From positions 27,170-63,381 of the forward strand of contig QHZR01000075.1 in assembly GCA_003224755.1 (NCBI GenBank): 36,212 nt of DNA. Reading direction: 5' to 3'. Origin of the DNA: Acidobacteriota bacterium (GTDB taxonomy: Bacteria; Acidobacteriota; Terriglobia; Terriglobales; Acidobacteriaceae). Shown piece by piece: positions 1 to 8,108 of the stretch (its first letter is position 1; every line of letters starts with the position of its first letter). Both the position numbers and the translations under genes were made by a program. The notes below the pieces were generated by a model. That model did not search any database and was not told the DNA's origin. It saw nothing but the letters and a program-made list of their open reading frames with translations.

Positions 1-1
1 T

Positions 2-208
2 GACGACGAGGTCGTCCAACAGGCCAGACGCCGTGCGGAAGCTATGGGCAAAAGTGTGAATCAGCTCGTACGGGAATACCTTGAGCAGCTTGCCGGCAAA
101 TCAGATCGTGAGGCGCATATAGCGGAGCTCGGGGAGCTGACACGCAACTCGACTGGTAACTCTCGTGGTTGGAAGTTTAATCGCGAAGAGATCCATGAGC
201 GCAGATGA
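2..208 (+). CDS. VapB-like antitoxin, 3' part only
   Basis: The open frame entering from the left edge encodes the last 68 residues of a small protein; its start lies outside the window. It begins DDEVVQQARRRAEAMGKSVN and continues with QLVREYLEQLAG, the pattern of a ribbon-helix-helix antitoxin whose helices follow an N-terminal DNA-binding strand. The tail (GWKFNREEIHERR) resembles the toxin-binding region of VapB antitoxins. Its TGA overlaps the ATG of the PIN-domain toxin by four bases (ATGA at 205-208), the usual arrangement for a translationally coupled toxin-antitoxin operon. By family knowledge it would bind its own promoter and neutralise the toxin. The role is inferred from position and helix pattern; the DNA-contacting N-terminus is not visible. 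Confidence 0.7.
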   Translation, partial: DDEVVQQARRRAEAMGKSVNQLVREYLEQLAGKSDREAHIAELGELTRNSTGNSRGWKFNREEIHERR

Positions 209-621
209 GCGCCCTCGCCTTCTTCGACACCAGCATACTGGTCTATCAAGACGATACTTCCTCACCCGCCAAGCAACACTGTGCGCTCGCCGTTTTTTCG
301 GAGCATTTCAAGAAAGGCACTGCCGTCCTTTCGCTTCAAGTTCTTCAGGAGTATTTCAACGCTGCTACGCGCAAATTGAACCTTGATCCTGAACGGGCCC
401 AGCGACGAGTAGAAATTTTCGCCCTTGCAAACATCGTGCGGTTTGAAGTCACTGATGTTATTGCAGCCATCGAACTGCACCGGTTGACTCACATTTCCTT
501 CTGGGACGCCCTGATCATTCATGCTGCACGCATCAGCGGCGCAACCGTTGTGTACAGTGAAGATTTCCAGCACGGATCGGTCCTGGCCGGTGTGCGCATC
601 CGAAATCCATTTATAGCTTGA
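205..621 (+). CDS. VapC-type PIN-domain ribonuclease toxin
   Basis: A 138-residue protein, the normal size for a PIN-domain toxin. The acidic residues that bind Mg/Mn in this family are present: D8 in FFDTSIL, E49 in VLQEYF, D101 in FWDALII and E119/D120 in YSEDFQHG. PIN toxins are metal-dependent endoribonucleases, often cutting tRNA or rRNA, and are held inactive by the cognate antitoxin encoded just upstream. The start at 205 overlaps the antitoxin stop, supporting co-translation. The protein is full length, so the pair may be functional. The stop is only about 60 bp from the inferred left end of the IS110 element, but the toxin gene is not interrupted by it. RNA target unknown. Confidence 0.85.
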   Translation: MSALAFFDTSILVYQDDTSSPAKQHCALAVFSEHFKKGTAVLSLQVLQEYFNAATRKLNLDPERAQRRVEIFALANIVRFEVTDVIAAIELHRLTHISFWDALIIHAARISGATVVYSEDFQHGSVLAGVRIRNPFIA

Positions 622-685
622 GAGAGCTTCGGTCGAACTCACCTACGATGGGATTTAGGGGTAACTGCCCTCTCTGTCATCCTGG

Positions 686-912
686 AGCATTTGACCCGCT
701 TTGGGCGGGTTAAAAGGAAATGAACATGCGGCCTATATGGGCTGTGCAGGCGAGGTGCGGCGGCGATTATCCTGAAGGGCGATCGTGGTACGGGAAGTAA
801 ACCGAAGCCGCAATGGTGCGTAAGAGCCCGTTACTGAGCATGGTTCCAAGCTTCGTGATTGAAACCGTGGTGACGCTGTTGTGCTGTACAGCAGCGATCC
901 CGTTTAGGAGAG
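686..912 (+). ncRNA. Candidate IS110 bridge RNA
   Basis: This non-coding stretch upstream of the transposase can be folded like the bridge RNAs described for IS110 elements. A 10-bp stem-loop lies at 690-699/705-714 (core ACCCGC/GCGGGT). A 6-bp stem 756-761/807-812 (TGCGGC/GCCGCA) closes a 45-nt loop, the putative target-binding loop. A second strong hairpin of 10 pairs lies at 874-883/887-896. Inside the first loop, TTATCC (767-772) matches the left target half-site TCATCC with one wobble, and TACGGG (789-794) is the exact complement of CCCGTA at 2411-2416. Donor guides are weaker: TGGTTCC (841-847) against the right end of the element and TTTAGG (903-908) against the left end, each needing G-U pairs. 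RNA ends are estimates; the folding was done by eye. Confidence 0.5.
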
Positions 913-950
913 TACTTTTGGAGAAGACGACTTGGCCCGCCCATGATCCT

Positions 951-956
951 AGGAGG
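951..956 (+). promoter_or_regulatory. Ribosome binding site of the IS110 transposase
   Basis: A perfect AGGAGG lies five bases before the ATG at 962. It fixes the start of the transposase and separates the coding region from the upstream RNA region. Confidence 0.8.
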
Positions 957-961
957 AAGGG

Positions 962-2344
962 ATGAGTCAGAGACGCAAGAAACAGAAACGTGCTGGTCAA
1001 GGTGGTGGTGCAGTTCCCAGTCTCAGTTGCATCGAGCCCAATGCAGCAGGAATCGATGTGGGCGCGACCGAGATTTTCGTGGCCGTCCCGCAGGACCGAG
1101 ATCCTAGCCCGGTTCGCAGTTTTGAGACTTTTACCGAGGATCTGCAGCGGCTGAAAAACTGGCTACAGCAATGTGGCATCACTACCGTAGCCATGGAGTC
1201 CACCGGAGTGTACTGGATTCCGCTGTTTCAGATTCTAGAGAAGGCGGGCATGGAAGTGTGTCTGGTGAATGCCCAACATGTTAAACACGTGCCCGGACGC
1301 AAGAGCGACGTAATCGACTGCCAGTGGCTGCAATACCTGCACTCGGTGGGGCTGCTGCGCGCCTCGTTCCGGCCGGAAGAGCGGATTTGCGCCATCCGTT
1401 CGTTGCTCCGTCACCGCGACAGTCTAGTGCAAATGGCCGCTGCGCACGTGCAACACATGCAGAAAGCACTGACCCAGATGAATCTACAGTTGCATCACGT
1501 TCTCAGTGACATCACCGGGCAAAGCGGGCTGGCCATTCTCGACGCCATCTTGGCGGGAGAACGCAATCCCGCAGTTCTAGCTCAATTGCGCCCCGCGCGA
1601 GTGCAGGCGAGCGAAGAGATCATCACCAAATCACTGGTGGGAGACTATCAGCGGGAACATCTATTCACCTTGCGGCAGTCCTTGCAGGCCTATCGTTACT
1701 ACCCAAGCTTGATCACCGCCTGCGACCAGGAGATTGAGGAACAACTGCAGAACCTGGACAGCCGAACTCCTCCTGATGCATCCCCCTTGCCGCCGGAGCG
1801 CTATCCCCACCGGCCACGCAAGAACGAATTTCGCTTTGACATGCGCAGCGAACTATATCGGATTTACGGCACAGATCTGACAGCCATCCCCTCCATCAAC
1901 GCGCTTACCGGTTACACCGTCCTGGCCGAAGTGGGTACGGATTGGTCCAAGTTTCGAAACGGGGATGCTTTTGCTTCCTGGACGTGCCTCTGTCCCCAAA
2001 ACAAAAAGAGCGGAGGTAAGATTCTCTCTGCCCACACCCGCAGGAGCGCGAGCCGGGTGAATCGCGCCCTGCGCTTGGCCGCCCAGACCCTAGAAAGGAG
2101 CACCTCTTACCTAGGCGCTTACTATCGAAAAATGCGTGCCCGCCACGGAGCCCCCGCGGCCATCACGGCTGCAGCCCATAAACTCGCGCGCATCATTTTC
2201 CATCTGGTCACCACAAGAGAAGCTTATGACGAAAGTCTTTTCGCCGCAGAAGAGCAACGTCAGCGCAAACGAATGGAAAACAAACTCAAACGTACCGCCA
2301 AGCAGCTAGGTTACCAACTAATTCCGTTGCGGCAAACTGCATAG
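962..2344 (+). CDS. IS110-family transposase (DEDD/serine recombinase)
   Basis: A 460-residue protein, slightly long for the family. The N-terminal RuvC-like DEDD domain shows D32 (AGIDVGA), E79 (AMESTGVYW), and D116 and D119 (GRKSDVIDCQW). A helical linker spans roughly 150-265. The C-terminal domain (about 300-415) carries the conserved block around CPQNKKSGGK, in which S350 is the likely catalytic serine. In characterised family members the protein binds a bridge RNA and recombines target and donor DNA through the DEDD and serine sites. All key residues are present and the frame is intact, so the enzyme could be active. Start chosen from the AGGAGG at 951. It is read in the same direction as the candidate RNA upstream. 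Confidence 0.93.
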   Translation: MSQRRKKQKRAGQGGGAVPSLSCIEPNAAGIDVGATEIFVAVPQDRDPSPVRSFETFTEDLQRLKNWLQQCGITTVAMESTGVYWIPLFQILEKAGMEVCLVNAQHVKHVPGRKSDVIDCQWLQYLHSVGLLRASFRPEERICAIRSLLRHRDSLVQMAAAHVQHMQKALTQMNLQLHHVLSDITGQSGLAILDAILAGERNPAVLAQLRPARVQASEEIITKSLVGDYQREHLFTLRQSLQAYRYYPSLITACDQEIEEQLQNLDSRTPPDASPLPPERYPHRPRKNEFRFDMRSELYRIYGTDLTAIPSINALTGYTVLAEVGTDWSKFRNGDAFASWTCLCPQNKKSGGKILSAHTRRSASRVNRALRLAAQTLERSTSYLGAYYRKMRARHGAPAAITAAAHKLARIIFHLVTTREAYDESLFAAEEQRQRKRMENKLKRTAKQLGYQLIPLRQTA

Positions 2345-2387
2345 CGTACTGCAAGCGGCATCCTTCTTGTTCATTAGGAGGGAAGCA

Positions 2388-2411
2388 GAATCGTTCGCTC
2401 GCGAGCGATTC
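2388..2411. repeat. Perfect hairpin at the inferred right end of the IS
   Basis: GAATCG pairs with CGATTC, followed by a T-G pair and TCG/CGA, leaving a CTCG tetraloop: ten pairs in 24 nt. It ends at the inferred right end of the IS110 element. No T-run follows, so it is not a typical intrinsic terminator. It may be a recognition structure of the element end or part of the pre-existing repeat. Confidence 0.6.
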
Positions 2412-2612
2412 CCGTAGTCGAAGGACCTGCTGTTTGCGTGCCCCATCCGAGGCGCTTCAGCTGATTCCCACACGCGACCTCGCCGGTCCTCTTCTTACGC
2501 GAAAATCTTCACCGACCCAGAAGAACGTTTACCTACCGAGGTTCGTCTCCAAAGCCCAATCCCTAAAGCACAAAGCCGCTTTTGTTGCTGGAAGGTCGTC
2601 ACTCGGCTGCGC

Positions 2613-2618
2613 TACAAT
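2613..2618 (+). promoter_or_regulatory. Possible -10 box of the Oar-like receptor
   Basis: TACAAT in the context GCTACAATCT lies 44 bp before the receptor ATG. No convincing -35 hexamer sits at 16-18 bp spacing, so this is only a candidate. The rest of the spacer 2413-2661 shows no gene; the reading frame is open from 2434 but that part has no ribosome binding site and no protein-like features. Confidence 0.3.
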
Positions 2619-2661
2619 CTGTGACCGGCATCAATCAATTCTCCATTCGCAAGGAGCCGTC

Positions 2662-5600
2662 ATGAAAACGCGGTTGAGTGTCCTGCTCTGGTTGCTGCTC
2701 TTTTCGACTTCTTTGTTGGCGCAAACTTTCCGTGGGACAATTCTCGGCACCGTTATCGATCCGCAAGGCGCAGTTGTGGCCGGCGCAAAAGTCACCGTTC
2801 ACAACGTGAACACCGGACTCGAACGCACCACACAGACCAGCGCTGATGGCAGCTACTCACTGCCTGAGCTTCCAATCGGCACCTATACGGTCACGGTGAC
2901 ACAAAGCGGCTTTCAGACCGCAGTCACCAGCAACGTCGCCGTGAACGTGGCGGCCGAAAGGCGGGTGGACGTCGTCTTCAGGACTGGCAAAGTCTCCGAA
3001 ACGGTCGAAGTCTCCGGCGAAACGCTGCCGTTGGTGGAAACCACAAACGATACCTTAGGCGGGATCTTGACCCAAGACACCGACAAGGACTTGCCCATCA
3101 ATGGTCGCGACTACACCAAATTGATCTACCTGAATCCGGGTGTTGCCGGTTCGCCTGATCAGATTACCGATTCTCCCGGATCATTCGGCGAGTTCTCAAT
3201 GAATGGCGCGCGGGGACGCTCGAACAACTTCTTACTCGACGGCACCGACATGAACGACGGCTATCGCAACAATCCCGCAATCAACGAAGCGGGCGTGTTC
3301 GCCACACCAGCAACCATTCTGCCGATTGATGCCGTTTCCGAAATGAACGTGTTGTCGAATTACAAGCCTGAATACGGAAGGAACGGCGGCGCTATCGTCA
3401 ATATCGTGACAAAGAGCGGAACCAACGCACTGCATGGAAGCCTGTTCGAGTACTTCAGGAACAATGCGCTCGACGCTCGCAATTACTTCGATAACGCCCC
3501 TGCCCCGAAAGCTCCATTTCACAACAATCAGTTTGGCGGTTCGGTGGGTGGACCTATCGTCAAGGACAAAACGTTCTTCTTTTTGGATTATGAGGGCCAA
3601 CGCGAAAACGTAGGAGTGGTGTCGCTGGATTGCGTGCCTACGGCGGCCTTCATCCAACAGGCGACTGCGACGGCTTTGGCGTCTCCGAGCGGTCTAAGTC
3701 CCGTCGGGCAGAAGCTGCTGGATTTTTTTCCGCACAACCCCGCGAATTATATTCCGGGCATCGCCGCGAGCGATTCCGGCTGTTTTAATGCTCGCAATCA
3801 GTTCGCTCCTGACTACATTGCGAACGCGCCCTCATTCAACAATCTAAGCAGCGTGATCGCGAAGATTGACCACACTATCAATAGTCACAATAACCTAACC
3901 GGTCGCTACTTCTTCGGCGACAGCACACAGCAGTTTCCGCTCGCGCTGAACGCCACTGGCGGCCAGCTGCCTGGCTTCGACACCGTTACCCCCACCCGCG
4001 TTCAGGTCGTATCTCTTTCTTTAGTCAGCGTACTCTCGCCAACCACGGTGAACGAGCTTCGATACGGTTGGAATCGCTTTGCGGAGGGATTCTTCCCGCA
4101 GGACCAGAATTTCGATCCCAGCTCGATCGGGCTCTGCAATGTGCCGGTCACGGCATCGAGCTGCAGTTCTTCCGGTCTGCCCATCGTTCTCGTATCGCCG
4201 ACACCAACTGGAGCTTCTGGATTTTTCTCGCAACTCGGAGCCACCTCAGGAGATCCGCGCCAACGCGTGGACACGAACAACCAGCTCCTCGACAGCTTCT
4301 CCTGGAAGATGAACAAGCACGATCTGAAGTTTGGCTTTGAATTTCGTCGGACGAGTATTCAACAGCGATTTGATAAGTATTCACGCGGACGGATTAGATT
4401 CAATACACTTGCCGACCTGCTTCAAATGACGCCGCAGCTTCCTTCCCAATCGGGATTTGGAGTTTTTAACTACAGCGGAAACACGCTGCGTCACACTCAC
4501 CAAAACGGCATCGGCTTCTACGCTCAGGACGACTTCCGCCTGACGCCGAGGATCACTCTGAATTATGGCTTGCGCTGGGACTACAACGCCCCGGTTGCGG
4601 AGAAGGACCATCTCTTTTCGGATTTCGTTCCGACCTCGGCGACGGCTGGGAATCTCATTCAGGTTGGGCCTGGTGGTCTTTCGAATCTCTACAACCCCGA
4701 CCACAAGGACTTCTCGCCGCGGGTCAGTGTCGCGTGGGATGCCACGGGTAAGGGAAAAACTGTCATTCGCGCGGGATACGGTCTTTTCTTTGACTCCTGG
4801 TCCCAGGATATGGCTCTCGGTCATCTGCCCTATCCCACGTTCTACGCGCCTGGACCAGCCTACAACCCGATCGGTCCCGCTCCGGTACAGATGGGACAGC
4901 TCAATCCAGCCGCGGTGGATGGCAACGGAGCATACATTGCGAACACACCGCTCTATGATGTCCCCGGTTGCTCATTCGAGTGCGACATTTTCTCGTTCGA
5001 TCGAAACATCAAAACGCCATACATCGAGAATTACAACCTGAATATTCAGCAACAGATTTCCAATAAGGTAGTGCTGCAGGTTGGCTACGTGGGATCGCAA
5101 GGACACCGGCTATTGCGATTCTTCGATATCAATCAGCCGAGCCAGGCGACCATTGCGTCAGAAGATCTGGCTTGCAATTGCATCAACGACGTCAGCGTGT
5201 CTCGTAACTATGGTTTTCCGAACGGCGCGTTCTACATCTTCCAGCAGAACTCTACCGGCAGGTCCAATTATCACTCCCTCCAAACCAGCCTGCATGTGAA
5301 CAACTACCACGGTTTCATGTCCATCGTGAATTATGTGTGGTCGAAGTCTTTGGACAACTCCAGCGATGGCGAGGATTTCGTCGTAAACGCGGCGCAGCCT
5401 CAGGACAGCAACAGTCCCGAACGCGAATACGCGCGCTCGAACTTCAATGTTCCACATCGTTTCGTCTGGATTGCGGGCTATCAATTCCCAAAGATGTCCG
5501 GTTCGTGGCCGCGGCTGACGAGCGGATGGGGAGTCGACAGCACGATTACTCTGCAAAGCGGCCAGCCCTTTACGCTTAACTACAATTTCGAGGACGACTT

Positions 5601-6123
5601 CAGCGGTGGCGGCGATGGCTTTGATCGCCCCGATGTTGTCGGTCCAATCGCTTACGACAAGCACAACCCATTCAATTACCTGCAACTAAGCTCGTTTGCC
5701 ATGCCGTGTACAGAAGCGGCCGGACAGTTCTCTGGCTTTGCCTCCGATTGCATTCCGGGTACGCGTCACTACGGCAACCTGGGAAGAAACTCTTTAGAAG
5801 GTCCGACCTTCAAGCAGTGGGACCTTGCAATTTATAAGAACACCGCCATCAGCGAACGCCTTTCAGTCCAACTCAGGGCGGACTTCTTCAACCTTCTGAA
5901 TCACCCAAACTTTGCGAATCCCGAACTGCCGGCGTTCATCTCTGATCCTGCGGCAAACATAAACCTGAGTTGCGGGTGCGGTTTCGTGCAGGGTCCGAAT
6001 AATCGGGAAGTTGGAAACGGCGCGCTTGCAATCTCTGCCACCGGCGACGTTGGAATCGGCAACCCATTCCTCGGTGGCGGCGGGCCGCGAGGAATTCAGT
6101 TGGCGGCAAAATTTACTTTCTGA
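2662..6123 (+). CDS. Oar-like TonB-dependent receptor with N-terminal regulatory domain
   Basis: A 1153-residue outer-membrane protein. The frame is open further upstream, but the start at 2662 is chosen because AAGGAG lies five bases before it and a signal peptide follows at once (MKTRLSVLLWLLLFSTSLLA). After cleavage comes a carboxypeptidase-regulatory-like Ig-fold domain (about 24-105), then a plug domain (about 115-245) with DLPINGRDYTKLIYLNPGV and NGARGRSNNFLLDGTDMND, then a long beta-barrel. The chain ends RGIQLAAKFTF, with the terminal aromatic residue expected for BAM-inserted barrels. These Oar/SusC-like receptors are hugely expanded in Acidobacteriota and are thought to import polymers or chelates or to act in secretion; the substrate cannot be told. 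No SusD partner is adjacent. A strong terminator follows. Confidence 0.92.
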   Translation: MKTRLSVLLWLLLFSTSLLAQTFRGTILGTVIDPQGAVVAGAKVTVHNVNTGLERTTQTSADGSYSLPELPIGTYTVTVTQSGFQTAVTSNVAVNVAAERRVDVVFRTGKVSETVEVSGETLPLVETTNDTLGGILTQDTDKDLPINGRDYTKLIYLNPGVAGSPDQITDSPGSFGEFSMNGARGRSNNFLLDGTDMNDGYRNNPAINEAGVFATPATILPIDAVSEMNVLSNYKPEYGRNGGAIVNIVTKSGTNALHGSLFEYFRNNALDARNYFDNAPAPKAPFHNNQFGGSVGGPIVKDKTFFFLDYEGQRENVGVVSLDCVPTAAFIQQATATALASPSGLSPVGQKLLDFFPHNPANYIPGIAASDSGCFNARNQFAPDYIANAPSFNNLSSVIAKIDHTINSHNNLTGRYFFGDSTQQFPLALNATGGQLPGFDTVTPTRVQVVSLSLVSVLSPTTVNELRYGWNRFAEGFFPQDQNFDPSSIGLCNVPVTASSCSSSGLPIVLVSPTPTGASGFFSQLGATSGDPRQRVDTNNQLLDSFSWKMNKHDLKFGFEFRRTSIQQRFDKYSRGRIRFNTLADLLQMTPQLPSQSGFGVFNYSGNTLRHTHQNGIGFYAQDDFRLTPRITLNYGLRWDYNAPVAEKDHLFSDFVPTSATAGNLIQVGPGGLSNLYNPDHKDFSPRVSVAWDATGKGKTVIRAGYGLFFDSWSQDMALGHLPYPTFYAPGPAYNPIGPAPVQMGQLNPAAVDGNGAYIANTPLYDVPGCSFECDIFSFDRNIKTPYIENYNLNIQQQISNKVVLQVGYVGSQGHRLLRFFDINQPSQATIASEDLACNCINDVSVSRNYGFPNGAFYIFQQNSTGRSNYHSLQTSLHVNNYHGFMSIVNYVWSKSLDNSSDGEDFVVNAAQPQDSNSPEREYARSNFNVPHRFVWIAGYQFPKMSGSWPRLTSGWGVDSTITLQSGQPFTLNYNFEDDFSGGGDGFDRPDVVGPIAYDKHNPFNYLQLSSFAMPCTEAAGQFSGFASDCIPGTRHYGNLGRNSLEGPTFKQWDLAIYKNTAISERLSVQLRADFFNLLNHPNFANPELPAFISDPAANINLSCGCGFVQGPNNREVGNGALAISATGDVGIGNPFLGGGGPRGIQLAAKFTF

Positions 6124-6148
6124 GTATCGGCCAGCAAATGGACAAGAA

Positions 6149-6173
6149 AAACGCGGCCCACCGGGCCGCGTTT
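6149..6173. terminator. Bidirectional intrinsic terminator
   Basis: An 11-bp perfect stem (CGCGGCCC/GGGCCGCG extended by AAA/TTT) with loop ACC, preceded by an A-run and followed by TTTCTCATTT. It lies between the convergent receptor gene and the GYD-domain gene and could serve both. Confidence 0.85.
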
Positions 6174-6192
6174 CTCATTTGCAGGCAGGCGC

Positions 6193-6534
6193 TTAAGCGG
6201 CGCGAGTCGTAACTTCTGCTGGCCGATAGCCGGATTCAGCTGCTTTCTTCATCGCCTGTACTGCTTCTTCCGCTGAAAGCAACGGTGTTGTCTGCACAGT
6301 CTTACATGCGCCGCCTCCGGCGAATGCGATGGCGATGGCCGCGGCGCTGACGTTGTCGGGCATTTCTGTGATCACTATTACGTCGTATTCTCCGAAAGCG
6401 AACCAGGCGTTTGTGATCTTGCCGCCTAGCCGCTCAATCGCAGGACGAACAGCTTCAATGCGGTTCTGAGGCTGGGCGAGCAGGGCTTGCCAGCCCTCGC
6501 GTGAGTAGGCCACTTGATGGAGATAACTTGGCAT
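6193..6534 (-). CDS. GYD-domain protein
   Basis: A 113-residue protein of the GYD family, named after its conserved Gly-Tyr-Asp; here the motif is FGEYDVIVITEMPDN (around residues 47-61). The start at 6534 (MPSYLHQVAYSREGWQALL) is chosen because AGGAGG precedes it with a short spacer, although the frame is open further upstream. The fold is expected to be a small ferredoxin-like alpha/beta barrel that forms oligomers. The biochemical role of the family is not established. The C-terminal part (LSAEEAVQAMKKAAESGY) is a typical helix for the family. It precedes nothing obviously related and is a single small gene on the minus strand. Confidence 0.85.
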   Translation of the reverse strand: MPSYLHQVAYSREGWQALLAQPQNRIEAVRPAIERLGGKITNAWFAFGEYDVIVITEMPDNVSAAAIAIAFAGGGACKTVQTTPLLSAEEAVQAMKKAAESGYRPAEVTTRAA

Positions 6535-6596
6535 AAAACCTCCTTGGGGCAAATTCTTTCGCTTCGAGCCGGAGGAATTGTACACCGGCTGCTCAG

Positions 6597-7208
6597 CTAT
6601 TTCTCGGCTCGGCCGAGGCACCCGGCACGAAACGAACGATCATCCAGCCGATGCAGCCGCTTGCCCATTCCCCGCTTTAGCAGCGCAAAGTGCCGAATCG
6701 TGAATAGATATTCGGCGACAAACCAGAGCGGCTGATCAGTCGTCATCCAATCGAGACGATCGAATCGCGCCAGGTTCACGGGATGCGAAAACGTCCGCAA
6801 CGTCCGCTCCCGCCGCAAATTGAAATAAACCTCGAAGTAGCTCATCGCAAGTTCCCGCAGAGTGCGATAGACCGGCTCACGGTAGCGGCACCCGGTGTAA
6901 TTCGATTTCGCGATTGCTCCCCAATGGCCGTGCTGCTTATACACGGCAATCACGTGGTCAGTGTCGTGCTCGGCTTCGAGGTCAATGATTAGCGGCGGGT
7001 ATCCGTTCATGCGCAGCGCCGCTGCCGCGAACAAGGCGCCTTCAAAACAATGCGAGGTATTTTCGCGCAAAACTCGACGCGGAGACGAGGCTGTGTCCGC
7101 CAAGTGATACGGCTGATCGTCAAGCAATCTTTGGATTCCGTGCGGATTTTTGAGACTCCGCAGCATGCGAAGCTCGGCAGGCGTGAATGCCCCATACGAG
7201 TCGTTCAT
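6597..7208 (-). CDS. Transglutaminase-like superfamily protein
   Basis: A 203-residue protein starting MNDSYGAFTPAELRMLRSLK. The pattern of a transglutaminase/papain-like fold is visible: a nucleophile-like cysteine C54 in TSHCFEGALFAAAALRMNGY at the start of a helix, followed by an Asp-rich strand (PLIIDLEAEHDTDH) with H85 in DHVIAVY, then HWGAIAKSNYTGCRYREP. This is the Cys-His order of the superfamily; the third catalytic residue is not clear. Such proteins in bacteria may act as proteases, peptide N-glycanases or acyltransferases, and the substrate here is unknown. The frame is open to 7376, but the residues before 7208 look like translated non-coding DNA. The start has no strong ribosome binding site. 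Confidence 0.7.
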   Translation of the reverse strand: MNDSYGAFTPAELRMLRSLKNPHGIQRLLDDQPYHLADTASSPRRVLRENTSHCFEGALFAAAALRMNGYPPLIIDLEAEHDTDHVIAVYKQHGHWGAIAKSNYTGCRYREPVYRTLRELAMSYFEVYFNLRRERTLRTFSHPVNLARFDRLDWMTTDQPLWFVAEYLFTIRHFALLKRGMGKRLHRLDDRSFRAGCLGRAEK

Positions 7209-7376
7209 TGAACCGAGTCTAATGGAGGGACGGGCGAGAGAGGTTAACTGCAGAGGGCACAGGTGCGTTGCTGATCCTGTAATCGCCGGAGGTAGTGTGA
7301 TCGCATCGCAAGGTCCCTCTCGGCGCTGACACGCGGTTCGGGATGACATGAAGAAATGTTTCGAGGCAAGAAGCAA

Positions 7377-8060
7377 TCATGAGAACAATTGGGCGAGTTC
7401 TTTCGGGCTTGCGACAGTTACATCCGGCGGCGCTTCGCATAGCGTGTGTGGAGCGAATCCATATGTCACGCCGCATGTGGCAATGCCGGCATTGCGTCCC
7501 GTGAGCACGTCAACAGACGAGTCACCAACGATCATGGCGTTCTCCCGGGCCGTTCCTGTTTCTCTCAGCAGCGTTTCCACACCCAACGGATCAGGCTTCT
7601 TGGTTTCAAAACTGTTGCCGCCATACACCCGCACGAAAAACTGCGCCAAGCCTAAAGCTTCCACGATGGCACGAGATGGATTCACCGGCTTGTTAGAAAG
7701 CACGGCCATTTTCCGAGACGCCCCATTCCCGTGAATCTGGCTCAATGCCTCCAGAATTCCCTCATACACAACCGTGTGGTCGAGCTTGTGTTCGCGATAG
7801 TACGCAAGAAAAAACTCCAGCGCATCTTTGAAAAATTTCTCGTCATCGGGATCGCCCAGAGCGCGCCGAACCAGCATGGGAGCTCCGTCGCCGACGTAGG
7901 AAGCCACAACTTCGCCCGGAAGCTCGGAGTGCTTGACGTGCCGAAGCATAGCATTAACTGAATTAATCAGATCCAGACGGGAATCAATCAGCGTGCCATC
8001 AAGGTCGAAAATCACGAGCTTGATATCTCGCGGATCGAACGGATGGTTGAGGCGGGGCAC
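7377..8060 (-). CDS. gph: HAD hydrolase, phosphoglycolate phosphatase-like
   Basis: A 227-residue HAD-superfamily phosphatase. Motif I is IFDLDGTLIDS (nucleophile D19, acid/base D21), motif II is VLSNKP, motif III lysine lies in ETKKPDPLG, and motif IV is IVGDSSVDVLTG. The cap between motifs I and II is helical (LINSVNAMLRHVK to YYREHKLDHTVVYEG), as in the Gph/PGP subfamily. The expected reaction is removal of phosphate from 2-phosphoglycolate, a product of oxidative DNA repair; related HAD enzymes act on other small phosphates, so the substrate is a family-level guess. It is transcribed away from the E1 gene; the spacer between them holds heptamer repeats. Confidence 0.85.
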   Translation of the reverse strand: MPRLNHPFDPRDIKLVIFDLDGTLIDSRLDLINSVNAMLRHVKHSELPGEVVASYVGDGAPMLVRRALGDPDDEKFFKDALEFFLAYYREHKLDHTVVYEGILEALSQIHGNGASRKMAVLSNKPVNPSRAIVEALGLAQFFVRVYGGNSFETKKPDPLGVETLLRETGTARENAMIVGDSSVDVLTGRNAGIATCGVTYGFAPHTLCEAPPDVTVASPKELAQLFS

Positions 8061-8108
8061 GAATCAGAATACCGCACGCCGTCATTGGTGGTTTGCCGGT
8101 TTGGCCGA

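Larger units (their letters stand above)
681..2412 (+). mobile_element. IS110-family insertion sequence, inferred ends
   Basis: The element contains one transposase gene (962-2344) and about 280 bp of 5' non-coding DNA, with a short 3' end. IS110 elements have no classical terminal inverted repeats, so the ends are inferred. The left flank reads TGTCATCC (675-682) and the right flank reads CGTAGTCGAAGGACCTGC (2413-2430). Joined at a CC core they give TGTCATCCCGTAGTCG, which looks like an interrupted copy of the dispersed TGTCATTCCG-type palindromic repeat (compare 10493-10502). The core cannot be fixed to the base because the right end has CCC (2411-2413). The long left end and short right end fit the IS110 subgroup rather than IS1111, in which the RNA lies 3' of the transposase. 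Confidence 0.6.

Noticed and set aside
2388-2411. Intrinsic terminator of the transposase gene
   Set aside because: There is no T-run after the stem, so it was recorded as a hairpin only.
2434-2661. 76-residue N-terminal extension of the Oar-like receptor
   Set aside because: It has no ribosome binding site, precedes a perfect signal peptide, and looks like translated non-coding DNA. Start moved to 2662.
3232-3657. Long reverse frame inside the Oar-like receptor
   Set aside because: Fully contained in a well-supported gene on the other strand; composition is that of a codon shadow.
5158-5685. 175-residue reverse frame inside the receptor
   Set aside because: Same reason; no ribosome binding site and no recognisable motif.
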